Source: Lineus longissimus
Taxonomy: Eukaryota > Nemertea > Pilidiophora > Heteronemertea > Lineidae
Assembly: GCF_910592395.1 (NCBI RefSeq)
Contig: NC_088314.1
Span: forward strand, 2,480,001-2,544,000
Length of the DNA: 64,000 bases
Reading direction: 5' to 3'
Shown here piece by piece: positions 1 through 12,600 of this stretch. The position numbers and the translations under genes are program-made. The notes below the pieces were generated by a model, which was not told where the DNA came from, did not search any database, and worked only from the letters and a program-made list of their open reading frames with translations. The first letter of the stretch is position 1, and every line of letters starts with the position of its first letter.

Positions 1-1587
1 ACATAGCATAGATGGCAATGGCATGATGAATACAATCCGATCAACTCCCTCTCCAGTTGCCGTTTGCCTGATGTTGACCTAAATATGATTCAAGGGCTTT
101 GGAGAAATCTTCATCAAAATCTGTAAACGTAAATGTGCTAGTACTGGTTTGTTTAAGTTGATGCTGGTGCCTGAGTTGTCTAAGGAAAACGCCTTAGCAA
201 TAGAATAAAATCAACAAACGCAAGACAGATCAAACACAAATGTTAATGTCTTGGCAATGAATTTGCTGTTGGCGAATACCCTTGATAATATTTTGCTAGG
301 ATAAGGTGTTTCTTTAATGGCATGAGCTTACGAAAATAGCTCAAGCTAATGTGTGTTTATGATTTTCCTTGCTGCAAGAGATTTGAGCTAGCGAAAGATA
401 TTTTTCGAAACGTTATGAAAGATTTATTCGCGATATTGTGTTTAGGCGCTGGGTTAAGTTTTTGTTTGTTTGCTTTATGATAAAAGAAGCCAGAAACAGC
501 CATATTCACTTCCTAGCGATAGCAATAGATAATGGAATAAAAGTTTAGATAATAGGAAGCAATGATTCATAACAATTGAGGCTGTCAAATTCTAGATGTT
601 GACAGGCTTGTTCGTTGCTGGATATCTTTCTAAAGAATTAATGGAAAATATCGTTGACAGAAAAACGTATCGTTACCAGGTTTCTGTTTCTTTCCTTGCT
701 AGTCAACCTCTGGATGAACTGGAAAGCGTGTTAACTGGAAATTCTGTTTTTATTCTTTTAATGGCATATCAGAACATCCGACCTTCCCTTGAATCACACT
801 TCACAGCATCAAATATATAGGTTTATTAAGGTTGTGGTGATAATCGCCCTCGAGGAACAACACAGGATGCAAAGAAAAACTAATGTATCATCAGCGCAAA
901 ACGATTCAGGGAATTCGTTGCTTTATAAGCGCATTGTAACACCAATACTTGCTTTCTTTGATATTAAATCGTCTACATTCAGGGATGGAACTTTTCCCCT
1001 CGGGAAGTTGAATCATCCTCAAAGGTACGTGGGCCAATGGCACCATTCAGAGTCACGTGCGGTAGAATAATTTAAAATTGCAAAACCTCTGGAAATAACT
1101 ACTTTACCTGACAAATTATTTCAAAAATGCTATGGCTTGACGTGAAATATTGATTTGATATCGCAGGTTGAGTAATGTCATTGAACATCGAGAGAGGAAT
1201 AGGTCTCATTAGTTCGTAATGTTTGTTATGTTGTAAAGTAGATTGTACATTCTGTTTGTACCAAAAAGCTCATCTCAACCCCATCGATTCAAGATAAGCT
1301 TGACATGGTCTTTTGATTGTAAGATGGGTATGTACAGCTAGTAGCACACAAAGTTAAATGTCGGTGAAATCATATCGCAGAGGTATTTTAAATCCTGCAT
1401 TAGCAGAAAGGCTGACGTATTCGTCAGTGACATTGGGTCGTCGAAGTTCCGCACAAAATGTTTGTAAGGATTGAGAAGCGCGTCACGTACCAGCACCCAA
1501 GCCTGAATGATTCGAGAGAATGGCTGATCACCTCAAAGAAGATGGTTCTGATCAGCATTCGGATCAGATGAGATTTTAAAAACCGCA

Positions 1588-1660
1588 TAGCCCAGTGGTT
1601 AAAACGGCTGGCTATCGTGCCAAAGGGCTCTAGCTCGAGTCCAGGATTTCTTCCGATGTA
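1588..1660 (+). mobile_element. tRNA-derived SINE head
   Basis: A perfect pol III A box, TAGCCCAGTGG (1588-1598), and a B-box-like AGCTCGAGTCC (1632-1642) lie at tRNA spacing. The cloverleaf stems are poor, so this is a SINE rather than a functional tRNA. Its 3' end is not clear. Confidence 0.55.
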
Positions 1661-4024
1661 CCAGCGGGAATTCAAGGAACAAAAAATTCGCCAGGTAGCC
1701 AAAAATGCAAGGGCCTTTGACATCGGTACATTCGAGCCTTAGAATACATCATCTGGGAGGTTATCAACGCTATCTGTCACTAGTTAAAGGCAGGCTGGTG
1801 TAACAAAACGGTATGGCAGACTGGCCGGTTCTTTTTGTGGCAATCGGGTCGTATTAGCAACCTTCAGCTTCCTCCATCTGCAGGTTGATCGTTGTTGGCC
1901 ATATTAACTGATGCCAGATACTTTGGCATGATCGTTGGCCTTAGAAATGGACATCCGGCCATTGCTTAAGAGCAGATGAAAGGAGTCTGATAGCCTGATC
2001 ACTTATCGCCCCGAATGACAATTGCCGAGGTTCCGAAGGAATTGGCAGCATAATGATTGTACTAACTGATGAGACCATGATATGTCTTACGATCTTTGCT
2101 CCTTACAATCCATATCATTTCTGACGAATCCATAGTTTGTAGCACCGAAAGAAATCTACAGGTAATTGATTCGAACCTTGATTACACAGCTGCTGCTCTA
2201 AAGACAATCCTTTGCAATCGATGGAGGAAAAACAAACAACGGGATCAATGACATAAAGCATCGGTAAAAAAGCAGCTACTACAAGTGTTATGCTGACTGG
2301 ATACATCACGATGATATATTCATAAAGGATCATGCAGGACGGGCAAGTGAAGTCGTCGAGGGAACTAAACCAAAGGCGAGAGAAATAGTCGAACACGTTT
2401 AGGACACTACTGGACTACACCCAACGGTTCCTCTGGCGTACGCAAAGTAAAGGTTGGAATTGCCACCGTTGAGACGGACTGCCTACACAGGGGAAGCTAT
2501 GTAAGTCTTCTCAATACGACCGCTTTCATAATCCCAAGGTAAAAAGGGAACAATAGCCACTTGGAGTGTCAAAGGACTAATGGAAGAATTGTTAATCCAT
2601 TTGATCACTGTCACGAACGATCAAAAGCCGTATGTTGCATCTGCTAGAGGTTGAACCAATCCATATTACTACAGTAAGGCGACTACAGTTTCTGATTCAG
2701 GTGCTCAGGAGAGCCATGTGGAAATGGAATACTTTACCGCAGTTGGCGGGCTAAGCGAATCTGAGAAAACATCTGTTCTCAAAATAGAGCCAATCTTCAC
2801 ATTAAGCGATTTCGGTTTGAGGGGTCAAGAAAAACGCCTGTCGCATGGCGAAAAATGTGTTCACTTCCGTTATCCAAGGAAAGTAGAAATGCCAAGTAGA
2901 AGGAATCTGTCAAACCGTTACAGATCCAAGGGTCAGTAAAAGCACCTGCTCCAGTTGTCATTTGATAGAAAAGGAATAAGAATGTCTACACTTCCTTCTT
3001 TACAGGAAAATAGAACCCAGACATCTGTTGGGAATAGAATTATTGTGGCTGGTATTACTATTCCAATCTGATTGCTCCTGCGCCGGTCTCCCCGCAAGCG
3101 GTCCGGGCTACCCAGACCTGATTTCGTCATTATCTTGAGATCGCAGCCTTAATTGAGCTGCAGGCTGTACCATTATCTCAATGATTGGCAAGGAAATCTA
3201 TACGAAAACGACAACAGACCACCCGGGGCCCCTGATGGATTGATTCATCGGGTCACTCATTCGGATGGAACGATTGGTGGGGCTGATTGACAGGGTGGTC
3301 ATGGTGGTTGTCGATACTAGACATCACCCCCGGGGAGAGTGACCGTAAGAAACAATTCTTGAAGCTGGAGTTAGTCTGACAGAAAGTAAACGTCTCCGAG
3401 GGATTTCCTTCCATGGTTCCAAATTGCACGTTGCAATAGAACTTTTGTTTCTTGTTCACCTTCTCGATCAAGAAGCCATCCACTCAGTATGTGCAGCAGA
3501 CATTACTGCTCGCTTCTCTTTATATATTTGATTTATCTAATTCGAAACTCCTGTATACTTATGAAAAAATGTGATTTTACGACGCAATACTTTAAACTTG
3601 TCGAGAGAGATCGGAAGTACGTCAATGATAAAAAAGATAAGTTAAAAAATCACCTTTCGTCTCAGTGGCTCTACACTCTTTCCGCCTAACCGAACTGATG
3701 CATCTTCGCTTTATTTTTGAAATTTTCCCCTGCAAACAACCACCTCATGTATGACCGGTTATTGGAAGTGAGTCAACATAGCAAATCTACTCTTTATCAA
3801 TATCCTTGTCCCTCTGTAAAGTCATATATGGTCATTCTTCCTCTAATGATCTCTAATGGCCACCATTGGCAAGTACAGCTGACCTTTCTAGATATCGCTG
3901 GATAAACAGGGTAAAGTGGTACAGTTGTAGTCCTACAGCGTAGATTCGCTGATAGTAGACGTTGGTGCACAAGTGCATTTATAGGCTATAAATGTACTTG
4001 GGCTACAATTGTACCTTAACCATC

Positions 4025-4245
4025 AGGTACAGGAAAGTGCAAAGAAGACAAGCAGAAGTGGATGGACAGCAACGTAGATGAAATTCGACGGCTCAGCGAC
4101 TTACCAAACTGAAACTGTACGAAGTCGTCAAAGAAATAACTGGCTTTGGGAGTATGGCAGCTCCTACTGTTATGAATACAGATGACCAGGCTCTGAAGAG
4201 CAAGGAAGAAGGCCAAGAATGCTCGGTAGGGGACCTAAAAGAATT
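4025..4245 (+). pseudogene. Decayed LINE-like fragment (linker between endonuclease and reverse transcriptase)
   Basis: Two plus-strand frames, broken by a frameshift and stops, read KQKWMDSNVDEIRRLSDLP and then LYEVVKEITGFGSMAAPT, continuing to EECSVGDLKEF-like residues. The style (LYEVVKEITG followed by a residue list and EE) recalls the segment before the reverse transcriptase in RTE-type LINEs. No catalytic motif is present; the assignment is tentative. Confidence 0.35.
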
Positions 4246-6027
4246 CTAAATCGTCCACCACGCCGAGAGAAGGTTACACTAAAGAGGGCCAAAGATCAAA
4301 CATCTTGGATCGAGCGCAATGAGTAATTGAAAACTCGCGATGGAATTGAATATCGGGATTGGTAGTGCATGCCGCACCACGTTTGGCCAAAGTTTGCAAT
4401 ACAAGCCTCAAAACCACGTTGAGGATATAAGATGTAGCCGTTCTATTAATCGAAGAATATCGTTTTAAATGTCATAGCTTCATTAACACCGCCCAGTCTC
4501 TGATTGAAGCTGAAGTTATGAGTCTCAATAAGCGCCCCACCTTTGAACACATTTTTCTAGAACGGTCAAATTGCATCTATCTTTGGATGTGTGAACAAGC
4601 AAGTCAGGTCACAAAGCGAAATTGATTCAAATAATAAGTGTGACCTTCAAATACACTTCAATAAGATGAGAAATGTAATTGCCTCGAGGAAATGATGATG
4701 TCTTCGATCATGGTCGAGATATATTCATCAATTCGCCTAGAAGAGTGCAATAAATGTTTACAACTCTAAAAAAAGAAAATCTAAACTTATCCCTGGTCAA
4801 GGTTAAAGCTCGGGGGTTGGATGCAATTACAGTACTTTGATATGTGAAAGTATTTGTGCACTCATAAAAAGCAACTGACCGGGAATGGAACCGCGGCAAC
4901 GACATCTTATAGAAACGTATCCTTATTCTTGTTCATGTAAAGGTAGTAACAAAACTATCTCTTCGCCGGAAACTTTCGAAATCTAGCATGAACCTTTTTT
5001 TTAAGAATACAAAGATTTCTTGTCTCTGGGGTCTAGTTTTACACACTTGGGTTCGGAAATGCATCCTATAACTTAATTTTAATCTTAGAAACCTTGAAAC
5101 TATGCATTGTGTTTGTATAGTTGGTCCTTTGGCGTACGTCTTCACTCGAACAAATACAATGAAGTATTGACGGATCGATACTAAACAATGTGTTGGAGAA
5201 AATGTACTCGCGTCCCTCTCTAATTTCAAACCATTAAGAACACGTCTGAAAATCGAGTCTCATATTAAAGACCATATTGAACGCCAATGGGAATCTTTAC
5301 ATCTTCTATAGATTTGTAGAGGTGTAATCTACGCCGAGTCTCGAGGCTATGTCAGCAGTTTTCAATTTTCATTCAGAGAATTGACTCTTGTGAAGGTGAT
5401 GGTCTCGATTGGCTAGCTGTCGATCTGGGTTTGCCGTTTCATGTTTCTTAAAAGTGGTTAGCGGCTGCTAGATCATTCTAAGGAGAAAGCAGGTCAATGT
5501 TGTGCTCTATGATCGTCTCCAGAACAAAAATTGTGATGCTGCCAAAGGCAGTTGCGTGTGTTTTTTATTGAACAGGTTTCATCGTGTGAGAAACACTGCT
5601 CGTAACATTGAAAACATGGGAAGGGGTGGGAAGGCTTATTATATCCGGGGGAAAATAGGATCTTTTTAACATTGACCTTGTTTAAAGGTTTTCGATTGCG
5701 TTGTATTAATAGTCGAGCATATTGTTTATCTTGATCAAAAGATACAAGCATCTGGGCGGTTTGAATTGGTTAACAAGAGTTTGACAAGAAAGGTATGTTG
5801 TGGAAAGGTATCTGATATGCAATAGCACACTTTTGCTGACATTGCGGTAAGTGTCGGTTATCAATTTTTGAAAGGTATAACCATTCTTTATTGGCCTGGA
5901 TCTCCAGCATATACAGTGTAATCATAACATGATAGAATGCGATGATTCGCTCTACCCTCAGGCTCCCCATCTTTATTGTCGGACGATGTATTAATATATT
6001 TACATATTTCCCTGTCTATCATTTCAG

Positions 6028-6630
6028 GTGCTATTTTGTTTGAGAGGGATCTCTACGAGGCCTACATCTACCAGCATGCGCCGGCGAAGACACCCATTAC
6101 GCGGGTCAAGGCCATGCACGAAGACAGCCGGAATGAACCAATCTCCTATTACATCGGGGTCGACCAAGAGGATTTTTATATCGGCGAATTCTCGGGTCAG
6201 CTGAAATCGAAGCGAATAATGTCAAACTCTCTCAATACAACATATCAAATTCCAGTTATAGGAACGCTATCCGGTCAGGTTAACTTAACATACGTTAGGA
6301 TACAGGTCACGCCTTATAATGACTATCCACCAAGATTCAAAAGAAATTTTCAAATTGTTACGATATTTCGGAATACTCCGTACGGGTCTTATATCACACG
6401 TGCCCAGGCCACTGACCACGATACACCGCAGTACATGTTATCTTTTGAGATCGAAAAGTCACAACATTCCAAAAGATTTATCATTGATGAGAAATCTGGG
6501 AACATTTCCCTCCTTGGTCCTCTACCCAAGAGGAAGCAAGCAATAAAACTGACTGTGTTGGTACATGATCTGATGTCACCACCAAAACAAGATGAAACAA
6601 CGGTGCTTATTAGTATAAAGGACATTTCAG
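6028..6630 (+). CDS. Exon with two cadherin repeats
   Basis: This symmetric phase 1-1 exon (201 codons) starts after a TTTCAG acceptor and ends before GTAGGT. Residues about 1-98 form a first, more divergent cadherin repeat ending in a calcium-linker-like NDYPPRF. Residues about 99-200 form a clearer second repeat: ATDHD near the middle, FIIDEKSGNISLLGPL matching the usual F-x-I-D-x-x-T-G-x-I strand, and VLISIKD at its end. It should sit outside the cell and give calcium-dependent stiffness or adhesion. The preceding repeat and linker must lie in an exon upstream of 6028 that I could not find. It could instead belong to a separate cadherin gene whose 3' exons are lost. Confidence 0.85.
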
Positions 6631-9600
6631 GTAGGTAAAGTAATGGTTTAGGTCGGATTCGTCTGATGTTACTGACTCTGTTTCATATTGAGGTCCATTG
6701 CGAGGGAATGGTCATGTGTTAAAATGTTCGTGCTTAGTCTTGAAGTTGGAGATACTACTGTTACAATATGTTTAGTCACTGGCCAGTGAGAGGCTATACT
6801 ATCTGATCGGAAGTCCTGAATTCCTGTTGGAGGAAAATGGCGAATCCGCAGAATTGCCGCTGTGGACGAAAGGAAGGGAAACTCTCCTGGTCTTTGAATC
6901 GGAGGATATTGTAGAAAAATGACTCTGATCGCACAACGATCACGCACCTAATCTGGTTCGACTCTAAAAATTTTACCATAAATCAAATCAGATTTTGCAT
7001 TGGCATCATTATCCGCGATATTATCTTTCAATGCAGCATCATTTCTGCCTATTCATTCCTTAACAGATGTAGATTGGATTTTATGAAATCAGAATCGACT
7101 CAATTTGATGATATTCAGTGCACTTTATTAGATTGTAAGTCATTAGGCATTTGAGGTTGCTTTGGTGGGAGGTGGGGTAAATGGTATTCGTGTAAAGACC
7201 TGAATTTTTACAAGCGCATTGTACTTCTTCGGGGAAACCACTCGGTTGGGCCCACACCCGCAGCTGCAGCTAGGACAGTTTTCGGCCATGGCGGTGTTTA
7301 ACATCGTGGTGTAATATTGCAAATTCCTTTATAAAACGGTTCCATTGAAAATACCAACTCCTCCCTGGCAACTCGTTAGCTGGATATAACAGACAATGAA
7401 TGTATTAATCTATGAAACATCGAGAAGAGGAAATGCGTTGGCCTTCCTAACCCTTTCAAATTGCCCGTCTAAACTGCAATATCCTCAGCTTCCTGCTTTT
7501 AACGATTTGCATAAACCATAAAACACAAAACAGTCTACTTACATACAATGGCAATGTTCTAAGCATTACCGTCACCATCAGACACTCAACTGATGGCTGT
7601 CTCATGAACAAGACATGTAAAGAATGCCGCTGTCATTAGTGACATGATGTAATTGCAAAAGAGTGTAGATCTTTACAAAAGAGAAACATTTAGCGACGAG
7701 GGCATTCATCACTGGGACCATTAATGGGTCTATTAGTATCTTCTTTGGACATGTATTACGTTGACTTATGTGCATAGACTACCCCCAGCGAATTCTTGGG
7801 GCAGCTGAAGTCGAAGACGGGCTGAAGAGAAAGGGAAAACAACAATGCCAATTATGCATATGCATGAAAACAGAATTATTAATTTTTTTGGTTCGAACTA
7901 TAATTATGTTTTGCTATTGATGAGGTTAACATGAAAAGACGATTCCTTCGAGCTATTCCCATTCTTCATGTTAAAACCTCCAACTTTTGCTTCCATCACT
8001 TCAAAACATTACCTAGCCCAAGGCACCGCTTGTCGGAGACCGAGTCACCATCCCATTTCTCACATACCACCTTCACCTTACGATGTGTCAAGAGATTTGC
8101 CGTGTCAGGCTCCCCCAATCCAATCATAGATACTCAGTAAGGTTAGTTGTTCTCAAAGCCAGAGAAACAAACTTAAAGCTGAATTTCATACGTCTACAAC
8201 AGTGGTGTTATTCTACATGTACCAGCAGTATTATCTCTCTGAATCTCTTGTGTTTCTGGCGTGATATTGAAAAGAGGTCTTACATTTTTATCGACAGGCC
8301 GCGTAGAATAAAACTGCACTCCATCCACTGAGCAACCGAATTAACCTGCTTTCCAGTTAACAGCCATGAAACGTAGCTCCCTCTTCTCCGATACATCTTA
8401 GCTAATCCTCCATGACACTAATGCTTCTTTAAAACTACCCTATTCAATTTTCAAGTCTCTGAAACGTCATTTGTGCGACAATTGGCCGAATTATATCGGA
8501 ATCCTTTAATGCAGTTTCTAGAAGAAAGATTATTGCATTGCTGTTATATACTGCCTGGGGACTGCTCAGTAAGCGGGCGTTACGGCTTCAATTTAGCTAT
8601 TAGGTTGGGTCGATTTCTCGAGTTGATAAATAGATTGTCCAATGGCCCTCTTGCTACTTAGATCATTCAACTACTTGTCGGTGTTGTGGAGCTGGTATTG
8701 GTATCAGCGACTGGGAGGGGGAAGTTGAAAGAGGTTATATAAAATTGAACTAATAACAAGGGGATCGGTAACTACGCTCTGCTACCATGTACAGACGAGC
8801 TCGATTATCATTCGATATCTCGTAAACTAAAGCACCAAACTCAATGCGATTTTCAGCATATCGTCAGAAATATTGTTTTCTAATCATACAGTATGGCAGG
8901 AATGCGATTGTATGAGTTGTCTAATATGAAATTGGCAATTTAAAAAAATACAATTTCTTGTAAATCAACTGCCGTTTAGCCTCTGTTATAATTTTGGAGG
9001 CCGACAGCTTTTGTCGTAAATGGCTGCCTTTTGGATGCTTCGGTAAATGTAAACAGCTACTCTGCGCGGAAGAATGGTCTTATCAAAGGTGTTTAGGTAA
9101 TCAGAAAAGATGAAGCTGCGTAGTGTCTTATACGTATTCGCAAAGCGTCATGAGATTATCTGGGTTGAAAGCAAAATAAAAGTCAGGGGCTAACAACATC
9201 AAAATTGGATCATTACTCCAAGGGCGTACAAATTACCTTTTTTATATTGAATTTCCACCAAGATGATGTGATAAATGGTCGCCTGGTGTTTAACGTTGAA
9301 GGAATGAATGGACGGATATTATGGTTCCATAGCTGTCATCTCCATCTGCTCCATTATTAAACCGGGACTGGGGTGTCAGAGTCAATCGTACGCGTCGACT
9401 TGGTGAAAGGTCGGTGTGTAGAGTCGCATGTAAATGAAGATGGTGCATTTCTGACTGGTCTTCTTGTTTGCGTTGAATTTGTTCGTATCACGCTCTGCCG
9501 AAAGCCTTGTGTGCGAGATTTGCAACCGTTGATACGAAACCACATCGAAATAGTCGCCAAGAAACATTGAAATCTGCTGAAAGCGTAGTTCGTACCGCAT

Positions 9601-12600
9601 TTCGTCGAACTAGAAGTTGTTACAAATTGATGATGCACATTCTCATTAACTCTGGGACAAGTTTCAGAATAAAACCACAGTAAAGTAAATGAAACGTATT
9701 TTCGGAAGTTCGACTTCAGAATTAATGCAGATTGTTGCCGTTGCGTGACTTCTGAAACGGAAGGGGAGATATCAACCAGAAAAATTCATTGCCTTCGGTA
9801 AATTAATATCAGCGTCAAAGGCGTGTTATTGGAAGTTTTTATCCAACATCTAAAATATTTTCCAACTTTGACTGAATGGTCCAGCGAGTACCATTTACTA
9901 TTGCTATTACCATTAAGTCTGTTTCACACGCTTGATTACTATCAGAAGTATTAAATATTTGATGGATGAAATTCCGAAGTTTATTATAAAGATCATATCA
10001 GAGCGTAAATTGGAAATTCTTCCTTCTGGCTTGTTTTAGGTTTGGTTATTTATGGCAGTTTTATTATTTCTCAAGAAGATATGTCATCTTATGAAATGTT
10101 TATCACAAGATGCTACATCGTATGAATTACTTATCGCCAGATGTATCACTTTTCCTGCCGCTGATAGATTGATTTGAGCGGAATTGAAATTGATGAAATA
10201 ATTTTCAGACACTGGTGGATCAATAGATGTAGAGGATAAAGACTCTCTTCAATTCACGAAAATGGCCCGCCGGTGAAATCGGTCAAATATTATATATGCG
10301 GATATTTTCAATTTCTTTTGAACCTTTTTTTCGCCGAGATTATATTGGTGGGTGACTCCTTTGGCTTATTGGAAGAGCTATGTCAGTTTTATTGTTTGTT
10401 TAAGAAAACACGCTTAACCTTAGATATGAAAAAGTAATTCATTTCTGATGCAAAGCCGTTAATGCTGCAAAGTAGCGTGCTCGAAATGCTTCAAACAGCT
10501 TATCAAATCACATCATTTAAAAAGTCATACATATATGTGTTAGCTACGCTGATGATCTGATGAAACACCTTGATGTCCCATAAAGATTACCATATTTTTA
10601 GGTCGCACACAAACATGACAGAAAATAGGTTTTGCAAGAGCTTCAAGATGACCATCTGCGTTTTTATTTCATTGCGCAACATCACGTACTTTCTCGACAC
10701 TACTCATTTGACGGCTTTGAAACAGCGCTGCGATGGTTAGAAGGTGAAACAAAATTTTCTGATTTTCCGGAGCTGCCTGATAGAAGATCTGAATACTTTC
10801 TTCCAACTTCTGTCACCCGTAAGGCTGATTCAGTTAGTTCTCTTTTTAAAGAATGATTGCCCCCTTGAGGACAAAAACAGACATAAAAGATACTCTAATG
10901 TCGACGAAAATACGAAAGTACAAAGATTGAACGGATTCCGACAACATGCACATTAGACAGCGAGCCATTAGCAGAAGAAATTCATTATTTAACACTAATC
11001 ACCTTAGCTGCTCCAGGCTCTACTCAGAGAACCCATTTTGGGTGTTGTCATTAATGATGATAACGAGCCAAGTGCTTTAACCTTCAGATGTGAACCATAG
11101 CCAAGGCTCTATGCCGTTCTCTGGCCTTCGTCGCTGGGGGTCACCAGGATATCGGCCTTGTATCACATGTTGTTGATTTGGAAATTTCTACTGAAACTCG
11201 GTAGAGATTCCAAATTGAACAATAAAAGGATGGATGAAAGGCTCTCGTCCATCGCTGGACACACCCCATGGCTCAGTCGTAGCGCGGTAGACCCTCCTTG
11301 AAAGGATCACCGGTTCGAGTAATCGGTAATATGAGAGTTATACTACGTGTCTGCATCATTATCCCCAGCATGATCATTTATTTGTTTGATTGATAAAATG
11401 TAGAGCTAGGTGAGGATATTGGCTGACAAACGCAGCTGATAACAGTTGATGAGTACTAGACACGGTTTGATAAATAAAAAAGTCTGAACAATGCCAAGTG
11501 GTATGGACAACAACTGAAACGAGCAAGCTCCGAGTAATCAGCTCCGGACATTTTTGTTTGTCCTTGGCTTAGCGCCATGGACCAGCATGCTGGTGGACAG
11601 GATATTGCGTCTTAACTGAGGATTATGCTTCAGATCTAAATGATCGTTTGCTAATTCAAAGCGAGGGTTGGTGACCTGTTAGAAACCTCTGTAAAGCTGG
11701 ATGAGATAGGACGATGGCCGAGCACAACCGGACCGCTAGCTACCATCTGCAATTAATGCATCGCATTACGGGTGGCCTCAATCACGAACCAAAAGTGGCC
11801 AATCTATTCCTTCGTTGATGTAGTTTCAATAAACTTGCACTTTGCCTTTGCTGGTGACGGATTGTTGTCTATAGACTTTGAAAAGCTATCATGTGCGATG
11901 CTTCTCTCCTTCCACTTTTCCTCTTGATAGTAGTTATCGTTGTTAAAAGTAACGAGCTGCTCTTGGACGTCCCATTCCGATTTATCGTCGTTGGTGTTTC
12001 ATCGTCGGTGTCTCATCTACGTTCCTTCAGAGAAAGACTTAACTGACCGCACCGCTACGAGATAGATCGAATTGGAAACTTTCCTTTGGTGTTCGTATCA
12101 GTATAAGTGGATTACTTTGATGGGGTTTGTGACCAAGTTGCATTGTACTTCACACGTCCATTTCATTTGCGGGACTGTATCCCGACAGCTGAAGGTCCCG
12201 ATGTCAACTATATGCCACTGCTGAGGCAAGGTAAAAACTGAGCAATTTCTTTTCCAATTCGATTAGTTGTCATATCATACGACGAGGACCGATAATAGAT
12301 CGTCAATGAGCACCAATAAAAAAGTCGACGAAGGACACATTACAAATAAATGGACAGGAAAGACATGTTCTTGTGGTTGGGAAAAAATGCGTGCATATGA
12401 ATACACCCCTCCGGGGACCAGCTGAGTCCAATCGTGGCTACTTTCATCAGTTTTTTTCCCCGATACCGATTTATGTCTGGGGATGTGTTGGTGATGGCCA
12501 ATAAGGGAGTCTGCCGAGAAAAAAAAATTATCAGAAAAATGCCAGTTTGTTATCCTTTCAAGACGCCAGAGAGACTATTTTTCTTGAAAATCACTTGTTC

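Larger units (their letters stand above)
1..6027. other. Stretch with no recognised gene upstream of the adhesion GPCR exons
   Basis: Open frames here are under 100 codons and show no domain. Apart from the SINE near 1588 and the LINE-like relic near 4025, I see nothing I can support. It may hold intron sequence of the adhesion GPCR, whose first seen exon needs an upstream partner. Confidence 0.5.

Noticed and set aside
1580-1660. A true tRNA gene
   Set aside because: A and B boxes are present, but the acceptor and anticodon stems do not pair well, so it was called a SINE head.
6781-6930. A 48-codon open stretch containing YYLIGSPEFLLEENGESAE just after the cadherin exon
   Set aside because: It looked cadherin-like, but the only nearby acceptor gives phase 0 where phase 1 is required, and there is no donor before its stop.
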